From NCBI GenBank assembly GCA_046706945.1, contig JBJKOY010000210.1, positions 1 to 13,641 of the forward strand: a stretch of 13,641 nucleotides of DNA, read 5' to 3'. Shown piece after piece: positions 7,073 to 13,641 of this stretch. The notes under the pieces are model-generated. The model saw nothing but the letters and a program-made list of their open reading frames with translations, was not told the origin of the DNA and did no database searches. The position numbers were made by a program, and so were the translations under genes. Each line of letters begins with the position of its first letter. The stretch's first letter is position 1. The stretch comes from FEN-1297 sp046706945. GTDB lineage: Bacteria > Bacteroidota > Ignavibacteria > Ignavibacteriales > Ignavibacteriaceae.

Positions 7073-7628
7073 TAAAATCATCGAGCGCAATATTCAATTT
7101 AAGCACGTTTACGCGCTCCGGACCGAACAAACCGAGCAAAGGCTTCCCGATATGCTTTTCAACCAATTGTTTCAGCTTATCCCGACTTATCCCGCGCGCC
7201 TTTGCAACTCTAGGTATTTGAACAAGAGCTCCCTGAACCGAAATATCGGGATCAATGCCGCTGCCGGAAGCAGTGACTAAATCCGAAGGGATCCGGTTTC
7301 TTTTTATACCCGGGTTTCTTTGCATAAAAACTTTTATCCTTTGTTCAACACTGTCCAAATAAGCTGGATTCGTAGGACCGAAATTAGATCCTCCGGTAGA
7401 AGCTGCATTATAATCTACTGCGGAGGGCCTTCCCCAGAAATATTTATCCTCGGTGAACTTCTGCCCGATGTTTGCAAAGCCGATCAGTTTTCCGTTTTTA
7501 TAAATCGGGTACCCGTCAGCCTGTTCTGGAAATAACTTTCCTATTCCCCAAATAAGAAGCGGGAACAACAACCCGAACATTATTAAGGTTGCAAAGTGAA
7601 GGCCTAAGACGTTTCTAAGCGATTTCAT
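7068..7628 (-). CDS. kdpC: K+-transporting ATPase subunit C
   Basis: KdpC is the single-span subunit of the KdpFABC K+ pump that helps hold the complex together and supports ATP binding by KdpB. The 186-aa length is normal (about 190 in E. coli). One membrane helix lies near residues 9-31 and the rest is extracytoplasmic. Family motifs include KYFWGRPSAVDYNAASTGGSN, GPTNP and DLVTASGSGIDPDIS. The ATG start has an AAGGA site eight bases ahead that overlaps the kdpB stop region; the gap is 10 bp. The C-terminus ends LNIALDDFK and the stop codon runs straight into octamer array C. Confidence 0.97.
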   Translation of the reverse strand: MKSLRNVLGLHFATLIMFGLLFPLLIWGIGKLFPEQADGYPIYKNGKLIGFANIGQKFTEDKYFWGRPSAVDYNAASTGGSNFGPTNPAYLDSVEQRIKVFMQRNPGIKRNRIPSDLVTASGSGIDPDISVQGALVQIPRVAKARGISRDKLKQLVEKHIGKPLLGLFGPERVNVLKLNIALDDFK

Positions 7629-7638
7629 GATCTAATCC

Positions 7639-9681
7639 TTAATGTAAAAACAATGAAACAGCCAAATCGATAAGTTTTATTCCTATGAACGGAACGATAA
7701 CTCCGCCGATGCCGTAAATTAAAATGTTGCGTCTCAGCAATGCGCTTGCTCCGATTGGTTTATACTTCACGCCTCTCAGAGCAAGCGGAACCAGAGCAAG
7801 GATAATGAACGCATTAAAAATCACCGCGGATAAAATTGCCGACTGCGGTGAACCGAGCTTCATTATGTTTAAAGCGTTCAGTACTGGAATTGTCGTAGAA
7901 AAAACCGCCGGGATAATTGCGAAATATTTTGCAACGTCGTTAGCTATAGAAAAAGTGGTAACGTTTCCGCGTGTAATTAATAATTGTTTTCCTATTTCAA
8001 TAACTTCGAGGAGCTTTGTCGGGTCGCTGTCCAGATCAACCATATTTGCCGCTTCCTTTGCCGCCTGGGTGCCGGAGTTCATTGCAACCGCCACATCTGC
8101 CTGGGCAAGCGCAGGCGCGTCGTTTGTACCGTCGCCCATCATGGCAATCAGCTTACCTTCTTTTTGTTCATTCAGGATATAATTCATCTTATCCTCGGGC
8201 TTTGCTTCGGCAATAAAGTCGTCGACGCCCGCTTTGGCGGCAATATATTTAGCGGTAAGCGGATTGTCGCCCGTGACCATAACCGTTTTAACACCCATCT
8301 TTCGAAGCCTTTCGAATCTTTCCCGGATCCCGGGCTTAATAATATCTTCAAGCTGAACAACCCCGAATATTTTTTTATTTACGGCAACTGCAAGCGGCGT
8401 ACCCCCGTTTTCCGCTATTTCTTTCACAATTGTTTCAGCCTGGTTCAGCGCACCGTCGGAACCGGCAGCATAATTTTTAACAGCATCCCATGCACCTTTC
8501 CGCACCTGCGTACCGTCCGGCATGTCCACCCCGCTCATCCTGGTCTCCGCGGTGAACTTTATAAACTTTGCGTCCGGAGCCCCGCCGTCATTTACAAAAA
8601 CATGATTATTCTCGACGAGCTCGATTATTGATTTGCCTTCGGGAGTCGAATCCGCAATCGAGCTTAAATAACAGAACTTCATAAGTTCTGTTTTATCGAT
8701 GCCTGATAAAGGATAAATATTGGTTGCTTTCCTATTTCCAATGGTTATGGTTCCCGTTTTGTCGAGCAGAACCGTATCGATGTCCCCGGCATTCTCAACG
8801 GCTTTGCCGGACTTTGCTATTACATCGGCGCCTAAGGCTCTGTCCATTCCGGCAATTCCGATTGCGGAAAGAAGTCCGCCGATGGTGGTGGGGATCAAAC
8901 AAACGAACAAAGAAACCAGGGCTGAAACGGTTATAATCGTTTTGTCATAAAACGCAAAAGGAAATAACGTAACCGTTACGAAAAGAAATATCAAAGTAAA
9001 GCCGGCAAGAAGAACTGTCAACGCAATTTCATTCGGCGTCTTCTGACGTTTGGCGCCTTCAACCAGGCCGATCATTTTATCGAGGAAGGATTCGCCGGCA
9101 TCGGTAGTAACCTGTACTTTAATTTTGTCGGAAAGAACCCTCGTTCCGCCGATAACTCCTGAGTGATCCGTGTCCGCTTCCCTTATTACCGGTGCGGATT
9201 CTCCCGTAATAGCAGATTCGTCTATTGTTGCCAAGCCTTCTATTATTTCCCCGTCTGCAGGCAGTGTATCTCCCGATTCGGCCAAATAAATATCGCCTTT
9301 TTTCAATTCGGATGAACTTATAATTTTTATCGAACCGCTGCTTTCTATCAACTTAGCAGGCGTATCTTCTCTAGCTTTCCTTAATGAGGCGGCCTGCGCT
9401 TTGCCTCTTTCTTCTGCGATCGCCTCGGCAAAATTCGCAAAAAGCAAAGTAAGAAAAAGAAGGAATGTTATCACGAAATTATAAACGAAGCTTCCCTGCC
9501 CGGAAACCGGATTTACGAGTGTTATAACCGAGACCACAAGCATAATAAATGTACCGACTTCAACCGCGAACATTACCGGATTCTTCAGCATGTATACAGG
9601 ATTGAGCTTTTTAAACGATGAACGCACCGCATCTTTTACGATTGCGGGATCAAATAACTTCAATGCTTTTTTGTGTTTCAT
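7639..9681 (-). CDS. kdpB: K+-transporting P-type ATPase catalytic subunit B
   Basis: KdpB hydrolyses ATP to drive K+ uptake through KdpA. I start it at ATG 9679-9681 (680 aa) in place of an in-frame TTG at 9712-9714. With this start the phosphorylated Asp in DKTGTIT is D307 and the TGES Ser is S162, the same numbers as in E. coli KdpB, which supports the choice. Other motifs are PTTIGGLLSAIGIAGMDR (264-281), MVTGDNPLTAKYIA (468-481) and the hinge motif GDGTNDAPALAQADVAVAMN (516-535). S162 is the inhibitory phosphorylation site known in E. coli, so the same shut-off could apply. kdpA ends 22 bp upstream; kdpC begins 10 bp downstream. Confidence 0.98.
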   Translation of the reverse strand: MKHKKALKLFDPAIVKDAVRSSFKKLNPVYMLKNPVMFAVEVGTFIMLVVSVITLVNPVSGQGSFVYNFVITFLLFLTLLFANFAEAIAEERGKAQAASLRKAREDTPAKLIESSGSIKIISSSELKKGDIYLAESGDTLPADGEIIEGLATIDESAITGESAPVIREADTDHSGVIGGTRVLSDKIKVQVTTDAGESFLDKMIGLVEGAKRQKTPNEIALTVLLAGFTLIFLFVTVTLFPFAFYDKTIITVSALVSLFVCLIPTTIGGLLSAIGIAGMDRALGADVIAKSGKAVENAGDIDTVLLDKTGTITIGNRKATNIYPLSGIDKTELMKFCYLSSIADSTPEGKSIIELVENNHVFVNDGGAPDAKFIKFTAETRMSGVDMPDGTQVRKGAWDAVKNYAAGSDGALNQAETIVKEIAENGGTPLAVAVNKKIFGVVQLEDIIKPGIRERFERLRKMGVKTVMVTGDNPLTAKYIAAKAGVDDFIAEAKPEDKMNYILNEQKEGKLIAMMGDGTNDAPALAQADVAVAMNSGTQAAKEAANMVDLDSDPTKLLEVIEIGKQLLITRGNVTTFSIANDVAKYFAIIPAVFSTTIPVLNALNIMKLGSPQSAILSAVIFNAFIILALVPLALRGVKYKPIGASALLRRNILIYGIGGVIVPFIGIKLIDLAVSLFLH

Positions 9682-9703
9682 ATTTTTAATTTTTCGAAAT
9701 ATT

Positions 9704-11398
9704 TTACAAGGCAAGATGTTCGGCGATCGGGCCTAAGGCTAACGCCGGGAAAAAGTTTAATGCGGAAACAATGATAATTATTCCGAGCACCATAAGCGCA
9801 AATGTGTAGCTTTCGGCTTTTAATGTTCCTACCGATTCCGGGATGTATTTCTTTTCGGCCATCATTCCGGCGATTGCAACCGGACCTATGATCGGAAGAA
9901 ACCTTGCGATAAACATTACAATTCCCCCGAGTATATTCCAGAAATAAGTATTAATCCCTAAACCCGCGAAATTTGAACCGTTATTCGCATTCAAAGACGT
10001 AAACTGGTAAAGCATTGCAGAAAACCCGTGGAATGAGGGATTGTTAAGCCAGGGCAGGCCGGGATCTTTTGTAACTGTATAAGCAGCAATTGCCGTGGGG
10101 ACTAAAACTAAAAACGGCGTTATAAGTAAAACTATTGCCGCGATCTTAACTTCACGGGCTTCTATCTTTTTACCGAGGAATTCGGGCGTCCTCCCGACCA
10201 TCAATCCCGAAATAAAAATCGCAATAATGACATAAACAAAGAAATTTATAAATCCGACGCCAACGCCGCCGTAAAGAGCATTGATCATCATATCGAGTAA
10301 ATAAATTCCGCCGGAAAGCGGCATCTGGCTGTCGTGCATGGAATTAACGGAACCGTTGGAAGTCGAAGTTGTCGATACTCCCCAATAGGCCGAAGCTGCC
10401 GCGCCGAACCTTATTTCCTTCCCCTCCATATTTCCGGAAAGTTGACTAATTCCCATCCTGGTGATCAGGGGATTGCCAGCAGTTTCGCAATGCACGTTTA
10501 TTGCAACAAATGTTACGAACAATGCGGTCATTATTCCGAAGAATATCCAAGCCAGTTTCTTCCTGTTAAGATAATAGCCGAATGTAAAGACTAATGCTAT
10601 GGGTATGAAAAGAATTGAAAAATTCTCGACCATGTTTGTAAGGTAATCCGGATTCTCAAACGGATGCGCGGAATTGGTTCCGAAATAACCGCCTCCGTTT
10701 GTACCGAGCTGCTTAATTGAAATCATCGAAGCTACGGGACCGGCTGCTACATTTACCGTATCGCCCTGTAAAGTTATTGTTTGCCGAGGACCTTTGAATG
10801 TCTGCGGTACGCCGTTCAATAATAAAATTACCGAAACAACAAATGATAACGGGAGTAAAATTCTTGTACAGCTTTTTAAGAAAAGATTATAAAAATTACC
10901 GAGACCGGATGCCTGCCGCCGCATCAAACCTTTGAATATTAAAGCAAGTGCCGCTATCCCTGTCCCGGCACTAACGAACTGCAGAAAGGTAAACACAAGC
11001 ATCTGCGAAAAATAAGTTGCGGCTGTTTCTCCGGAATATGCCTGCATGTTTGTGTTGGTTACGAAGCTCACCGCAGAATGAAATGCAAGCGAGGGTTCCA
11101 TGTCTGCAATCTTTGCCGGGTTTAAAACCGGGATTGCTCCCTGCAGTAAAAGCACTGCGAACGACCATATATAGAAAATAAGGTTAAGTAAGAGCATTGC
11201 TTTCATGCTTTTCTTCCAATCCATTTCCTCATCCGGATTGATGCCTGAAATTTTAAATATAAAATTTTCAAGCGGCGCAAAGAAGTCCGTCCAGACTTTC
11301 TCGCCCTTAAAAACCTTGCTCATATACTTTCCGAGCGGTACGGCAAGTATAACTGTTATTAAAAAGCCGGATATAATTCCGGACAAATCCGTGTTCAT
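9704..11398 (-). CDS. kdpA: K+-transporting ATPase subunit A (K+ channel-like subunit)
   Basis: KdpA is the membrane subunit that selects and binds K+; it resembles a K+ channel with four pore loops. The 564-aa length is normal. All four filter regions are visible: SFVTNTNMQAYSGE (111-124), GTNGGGYFGTNSAHPFENP (232-250), STTSTSNGSVNSM (342-354) and NANNGSNFAGL (470-480). About ten hydrophobic helices are spread along the chain. The ATG start at 11396-11398 has AGGGTAA a few bases ahead, a short leader also found before kdpF and the 27-codon ORF. kdpF ends 9 bp upstream. Confidence 0.98.
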   Translation of the reverse strand: MNTDLSGIISGFLITVILAVPLGKYMSKVFKGEKVWTDFFAPLENFIFKISGINPDEEMDWKKSMKAMLLLNLIFYIWSFAVLLLQGAIPVLNPAKIADMEPSLAFHSAVSFVTNTNMQAYSGETAATYFSQMLVFTFLQFVSAGTGIAALALIFKGLMRRQASGLGNFYNLFLKSCTRILLPLSFVVSVILLLNGVPQTFKGPRQTITLQGDTVNVAAGPVASMISIKQLGTNGGGYFGTNSAHPFENPDYLTNMVENFSILFIPIALVFTFGYYLNRKKLAWIFFGIMTALFVTFVAINVHCETAGNPLITRMGISQLSGNMEGKEIRFGAAASAYWGVSTTSTSNGSVNSMHDSQMPLSGGIYLLDMMINALYGGVGVGFINFFVYVIIAIFISGLMVGRTPEFLGKKIEAREVKIAAIVLLITPFLVLVPTAIAAYTVTKDPGLPWLNNPSFHGFSAMLYQFTSLNANNGSNFAGLGINTYFWNILGGIVMFIARFLPIIGPVAIAGMMAEKKYIPESVGTLKAESYTFALMVLGIIIIVSALNFFPALALGPIAEHLAL

Positions 11399-11407
11399 AT
11401 GTTTACC

Positions 11408-11485
11408 CTAAAATTTCTCCGGTTTTATTAATACATAAAACAGATACAGACCGATAAGAATGCTTATAACCAGCAGAACGACCAT
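11408..11485 (-). CDS. kdpF: K+-transporting ATPase subunit F
   Basis: This 25-codon gene starts at ATG 11483-11485 and stops at TAG 11408-11410. The peptide is one hydrophobic helix (MVVLLVISILIGLYLF) followed by YVLIKPEKF, the typical KdpF ending. KdpF is a single-helix lipid-like peptide that stabilises the KdpABC complex. It sits directly before kdpA with a 9-bp gap, its normal place. AAGGGTAATGAA precedes the start and serves as ribosome site. Confidence 0.92.
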   Translation of the reverse strand: MVVLLVISILIGLYLFYVLIKPEKF

Positions 11486-11496
11486 TTCATTACCCT

Positions 11497-11580
11497 TCAG
11501 AGACTATCAAAAAAATTAATAGATTTATAGACTATCCAGAACAGCAGAGCACTCAACAATATCATTAAGATTGTAATCAT
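11497..11580 (-). CDS. 27-aa single-helix membrane peptide, first ORF of the kdp operon (unrecognised)
   Basis: The ORF has an ATG at 11578-11580 and a TGA at 11497-11499. The peptide begins MITILMILLSALLFWIVYK and ends SINFFDSL: one membrane helix followed by a short polar tail, and it is not KdpF, which is the next gene. The stop is 11 bp ahead of the kdpF start and lies beside the kdpF ribosome site, so translation is probably coupled. GGGTAAGAAT precedes the start, like the leaders of kdpF and kdpA. I think similar short ORFs occur before kdpF in other Bacteroidota but could not check. It may be a further small subunit or a leader peptide. Chance cannot be fully excluded at this length. 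Confidence 0.6.
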   Translation of the reverse strand: MITILMILLSALLFWIVYKSINFFDSL

Positions 11581-11683
11581 ATTCTTACCCGTTATTTTTA
11601 ATAACTGCAGCATATTTGGGAAGTTGATCCGGTTAACAACAGAACTGTACCGGTGAAATGCCGGTGCGTTTATTTCATTACGT

Positions 11684-11869
11684 TTATTTCCGAATCAAGC
11701 GCTTGAGAAATTTTGCCATTTCGTGTTTAAGAAGAATAAGCTTCTCTTTCAATAATTCAAACCTTCCGTCGACAGCCTGTTCCCTAATAAAAATCGACAA
11801 ATTATTAATCACAGTTGCAGTTCGATCAAGGAAGAAGCATATCGAATGCCATTCAAAATGGTGAGGCAT
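11684..11869 (-). CDS. Doubtful 61-aa helical small protein of unknown function
   Basis: The ORF starts at ATG 11867-11869 with AAAAGG six bases ahead and ends about 100 bp before the 27-codon kdp ORF. The first 19 residues (MPHHFEWHSICFFLDRTAT) look unlike a typical protein. The rest (ATVINNLSIFIREQ to MAKFLKRLIRK) would form charged amphipathic helices. An internal GTG at 11810-11812 could start a 42-aa version. The candidate sigma-54 promoter at 11836-11851 lies inside it; if that promoter is real, the ATG start cannot be on that transcript. No family is recognised. Confidence 0.25.
   Translation of the reverse strand: MPHHFEWHSICFFLDRTATVINNLSIFIREQAVDGRFELLKEKLILLKHEMAKFLKRLIRK
11836..11851 (-). 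promoter_or_regulatory. Candidate sigma-54 (-24/-12) promoter for the kdp operon
   Basis: Read on the minus strand, TGGCATTCGATATGCT matches the TGGCAC-N5-TTGC consensus with the diagnostic GG-N10-GC spacing exact. Transcription would start near 11825, about 245 bp before the 27-codon ORF. The sigma-54 activator gene about 1 kb upstream makes it plausible. The match is by eye only. Confidence 0.45.
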
Positions 11870-11876
11870 GATGCCT
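11864..11876. promoter_or_regulatory. 13-bp dyad just upstream of the candidate sigma-54 promoter
   Basis: AGGCAT and ATGCCT are perfect inverted arms around one base. It lies 12 bp on the upstream side of the -24 element, closer than a usual enhancer site, and includes the start codon of the doubtful 61-codon ORF. It could be an operator or chance. Confidence 0.3.
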
Positions 11877-12037
11877 TTTTCTTGCGGAATTAAGAAGGTT
11901 TAAATTTTATGCGTTCTTTTTTAAGGTTCAGACCTTTTCAAAACGGGAGGGATGTTTTTCAAAGCGGGGTACCGGTTCATATACAGCACGATTTTCATCG
12001 GAATTTTTTATTTGAAACGTAAAAAATCAATATTATT

Positions 12038-12064
12038 TATATTTGTATTCCGGTATTATATTTG
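12038..12064 (+). promoter_or_regulatory. Possible Bacteroidota-type -7 boxes for the DUF4118-GAF gene
   Basis: TATATTTG occurs at 12038-12045 and again at 12057-12064, fitting the TAnnTTTG -7 consensus of Bacteroidota housekeeping promoters. No well-spaced -33 TTTG was found, and the area is AT-rich, so this is tentative. The start codon is 41 bp past the second box. Confidence 0.3.
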
Positions 12065-12105
12065 CTTTGTTATGTTTTTAAAGCAATTAAGACATGAATT
12101 AAAAA

Positions 12106-12912
12106 ATGAAAAATCAAATAAAATCCGTGCGTTTTTCAAAAGAAAAACAATATTTCTTCGCGACTATAGTCCTTTTGATTTTTATTCTGATATTGTACAA
12201 CCTTCAGGACTTCATAGGATACGAAACGGTATCGCTGATACTGCTGCTTATACTATTCCTGCTTCCTTTATTCAACTTCGATAAAGGCCCTATTGTTTTA
12301 TCGGCCGTAATCAGCGCCATGGCATGGGATTATTATTTCATCCCCCCGCATTTTACAATGCATATAGCAAAAACGGAAGACGGTATGATGCTGTTTATGT
12401 TTTTCGTTGTAGCGGTTACCAACGGCGTTTTAACTTCAAAGTTAAATACGCAGAAAAACGAAATGGCACTGAAGGAAAAAAGATCAGAAGCTTTATTCCG
12501 CATTATAAAGGATCTGTCCTCCGCAAAGGACCTGGACGGAATATTCAAAACGGCCGCTGTCCATATAAAAACCGATTTCGGATTTGAAACGGTGATCTAT
12601 TTTCCGGAAAACGAAAGCAAACTTAGGAGGGAGCCTCATCCGGCCAGCAATTTTTTACCGGACGAAATGGAATGGCTTGCGGCCGAGACAGCATTTAAAA
12701 GTAAAACCGAAGCGGGGAGAGCTACCGACATAGTACAGGGGGCATCGGCCCTATATCTCCCCCTTATTTTCAATAATACCGTTTTTTGCGTTCTGGGCAT
12801 TAAGATTAATGGAACACCGGAATCCGTTCCGGGAGAGAAGGATTTTCTAAAAAGATATTTAAAGGAAATATATCCGTTTCTGGAAAAATATCTTCTTTAT
12901 TCCAATCCGTAG
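12106..12912 (+). CDS. DUF4118-GAF membrane protein: the detached middle portion of KdpD
   Basis: The protein has 268 aa with an ATG start and no clear Shine-Dalgarno. Four membrane helices lie in residues about 17-110, with the DUF4118 hallmark SAMAWDYYFIPPHFTMHIAKTE (70-91; read here as SAMAWDYYFIPP then HFTMHIAKTE). A linker and a GAF-like domain follow (about 127-265, from SEALFRIIKDLSSAKDLDGI to YLKEIYPFLEKYL). In E. coli KdpD this DUF4118-GAF pair sits between the USP domain and the kinase. Here it is a separate protein with no HisKA or HATPase after it, and ends cleanly at TAG. It is the only gene of the kdp locus on the plus strand. The likely role is a membrane anchor or sensor for the KdpD N-terminal protein or the kinase; that link is inferred from domain content and position. 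Its last 16 bp overlap the 3' end of the activator gene. Confidence 0.85.
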   Translation: MKNQIKSVRFSKEKQYFFATIVLLIFILILYNLQDFIGYETVSLILLLILFLLPLFNFDKGPIVLSAVISAMAWDYYFIPPHFTMHIAKTEDGMMLFMFFVVAVTNGVLTSKLNTQKNEMALKEKRSEALFRIIKDLSSAKDLDGIFKTAAVHIKTDFGFETVIYFPENESKLRREPHPASNFLPDEMEWLAAETAFKSKTEAGRATDIVQGASALYLPLIFNNTVFCVLGIKINGTPESVPGEKDFLKRYLKEIYPFLEKYLLYSNP

Positions 12913-13641
12913 GACTGAAGCTTCCGGTAAAGAGTGGTCAAACCTATTCCCAATTTTTCGGCGGCTTTGGTTTTATTTCCGTTAACCTCATCTAGTATTT
13001 TAAGGATGTGGTTCTTCTCTACTTCGTCCAGCAGTGTCGGAATATTTTGAACTTTGTCGGTTTCCGGGAAAAATTCTTTCGGCAGGTTCCTTTCCGTCAG
13101 CGTTCCGCCTTCGGATAAGATTACGGCACGTTCGATTACGTTGCGAAGCTCCCTTATATTGCCCGGGAACGGGTATTTTTTAATACTCTCAAGGAATCCC
13201 TTCGATATATTCTTAATTTCTTTATTCAATTTTTTACCGAACTGCCGTACGAAGAACTCGGTGAGCATTTCCAGGTCATCCTTCCTTTCCCTTAAAGAAG
13301 GAAGTTCTATTTTCATCACGCTTATCCGGTAAAATAAATCGGAACGGAACCCCCCCTTCGCAATTTCTTCTTCGAGATTTCTGTTTGTGGCCGCTATTAA
13401 CCTGACGTCAACTTTGGTGGGTTTTGTATCCCCAGGTTTAATAAAATCGTTTGTTTCAAGAACGCGTAAAAATTTAGACTGGAGCGAGAGGTCCAGTTCG
13501 GCGATCTCATCCAAAAACAATGTCCCGGTATTTGCTTCCTCGAACAATCCTTTCTTGTTTTTTACGGCGCCCGTAAATGCCCCGGCCTTATAGCCGAACA
13601 TTTCCGATTCCAGCAGGTCTTTTGCGATCGCACTGCAGTTG
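12897..13641 (-). CDS. Sigma-54-dependent transcriptional activator, C-terminal part (cut by window edge)
   Basis: The frame is open through base 13641, so the N-terminal receiver or sensor domain and the Walker A motif are outside the window. What is visible starts NCSAIAKDLLESEMFGYKAG and includes the sigma-54 contact loop GAFTGA, Walker B GTLFLDEIAEL, the VRLIAATNRNLEE and FRSDLFYRISVMKIELPSLRERKDD segments of the AAA+ domain, and a C-terminal Fis-type helix-turn-helix (GNKTKAAEKLGIGLTTLYRKLQ). The protein should bind upstream DNA and use ATP to open sigma-54 promoters. It reads toward the kdp operon on the same strand, and no OmpR-type KdpE is present, so it is the likely response regulator of the kdp sensor genes. 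Whether it has a receiver domain cannot be seen here. Its 3' end overlaps the convergent DUF4118-GAF gene by 16 bp. Confidence 0.93.
   Translation of the reverse strand, partial: NCSAIAKDLLESEMFGYKAGAFTGAVKNKKGLFEEANTGTLFLDEIAELDLSLQSKFLRVLETNDFIKPGDTKPTKVDVRLIAATNRNLEEEIAKGGFRSDLFYRISVMKIELPSLRERKDDLEMLTEFFVRQFGKKLNKEIKNISKGFLESIKKYPFPGNIRELRNVIERAVILSEGGTLTERNLPKEFFPETDKVQNIPTLLDEVEKNHILKILDEVNGNKTKAAEKLGIGLTTLYRKLQSYGLE

Larger units (their letters stand above)
11581..12105. other. Divergent control region between the kdp operon and the DUF4118-GAF gene
   Basis: This 525-bp stretch separates the minus-strand kdp operon from the plus-strand DUF4118-GAF gene. It holds a candidate sigma-54 promoter for kdp, a 13-bp dyad next to it, a doubtful 61-codon ORF, a short hairpin (ACCGG/CCGGT at about 11650-11666) in the kdp leader, and TATATTTG boxes near the plus-strand gene. 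Confidence 0.6.

Noticed and set aside
7984..8631. 215-codon plus-strand ORF
   Set aside because: It lies wholly antisense to kdpB, which has complete P-type ATPase motifs; the translation shows no domain.
9682..9714. TTG start adding eleven residues to KdpB
   Set aside because: It would overlap kdpA, and the ATG at 9681 gives D307 and S162 numbering identical to E. coli KdpB.
11917..11936. Possible terminator hairpin AAGGT-TCAG-ACCTT
   Set aside because: Only five base pairs and no proper T run; there is no gene end nearby that it would serve.
11974..11987. Second GG-N10-GC (sigma-54-like) element on the plus strand
   Set aside because: CGGTTCATATACAGCA keeps only the GG/GC core; the rest departs from consensus, so I do not call it a promoter.
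11952..12284. 110-codon plus-strand ORF overlapping the DUF4118-GAF start
   Set aside because: It shares 179 bp in another frame with the clear membrane region of the DUF4118 protein and its composition (Phe, Lys, Ile-rich) matches translated AT-rich spacer.

Overview
The window looks like a chromosomal segment from a Bacteroidota/Ignavibacteria-type (FCB group) bacterium. The grounds are a Bacteroidota-style outer-membrane beta-barrel C-terminus ending in Phe, a kdp locus paired with a sigma-54 activator instead of an OmpR-type KdpE, moderately AT-rich DNA, and genes that often lack a clear Shine-Dalgarno. Some genes do have strong ones (the CHAT gene has AAAGGAGGA), so the exact phylum is an inference.

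Layout, left to right. (1) 1-543, plus strand: the 3' end of a large outer-membrane beta-barrel protein. (2) 580-3399, minus strand, read right to left: a CHAT-protease/TPR protein, then a small Trypco1 (CU044_2847) protein, then a divergent Fpg/Nei-like protein. They are separated by 49 and 50 bp and may form one operon. The first two look like an effector/conflict-type protease module. (3) 3400-3867: a gene-free stretch with short repeats. (4) 3868-11580, minus strand: a potassium-uptake locus. In transcription order it holds a 27-codon membrane ORF, kdpF (25 codons), kdpA, kdpB, kdpC, a 235-bp spacer with octamer repeats, a KdpD N-terminal half (KdpD + USP domains) and a HAMP-PAS histidine kinase. 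(5) 11581-12105: a divergent control region with a candidate sigma-54 promoter. (6) 12106-12912, plus strand: a DUF4118-GAF membrane protein, equivalent to the middle of KdpD. (7) 12897-13641, minus strand: the C-terminal part of a sigma-54-dependent activator, cut by the window edge, whose 3' end overlaps gene 6.

Together, KdpFABC is a P-type ATPase for high-affinity K+ uptake. The parts that form one KdpD protein in E. coli are spread over three genes on two strands (KdpD-USP, DUF4118-GAF, and a kinase with its own HAMP and PAS domains). The likely output is the sigma-54 activator acting on a -24/-12 promoter. No KdpE of the OmpR type is visible.

Most notable: the split KdpD; the CHAT-TPR/Trypco1 module with a glycosylase homologue that lacks the usual catalytic residues; the unlisted 27-aa ORF ahead of kdpF; and 8-bp repeat arrays that form a 23-bp perfect inverted repeat between kdpC and the sensor genes.
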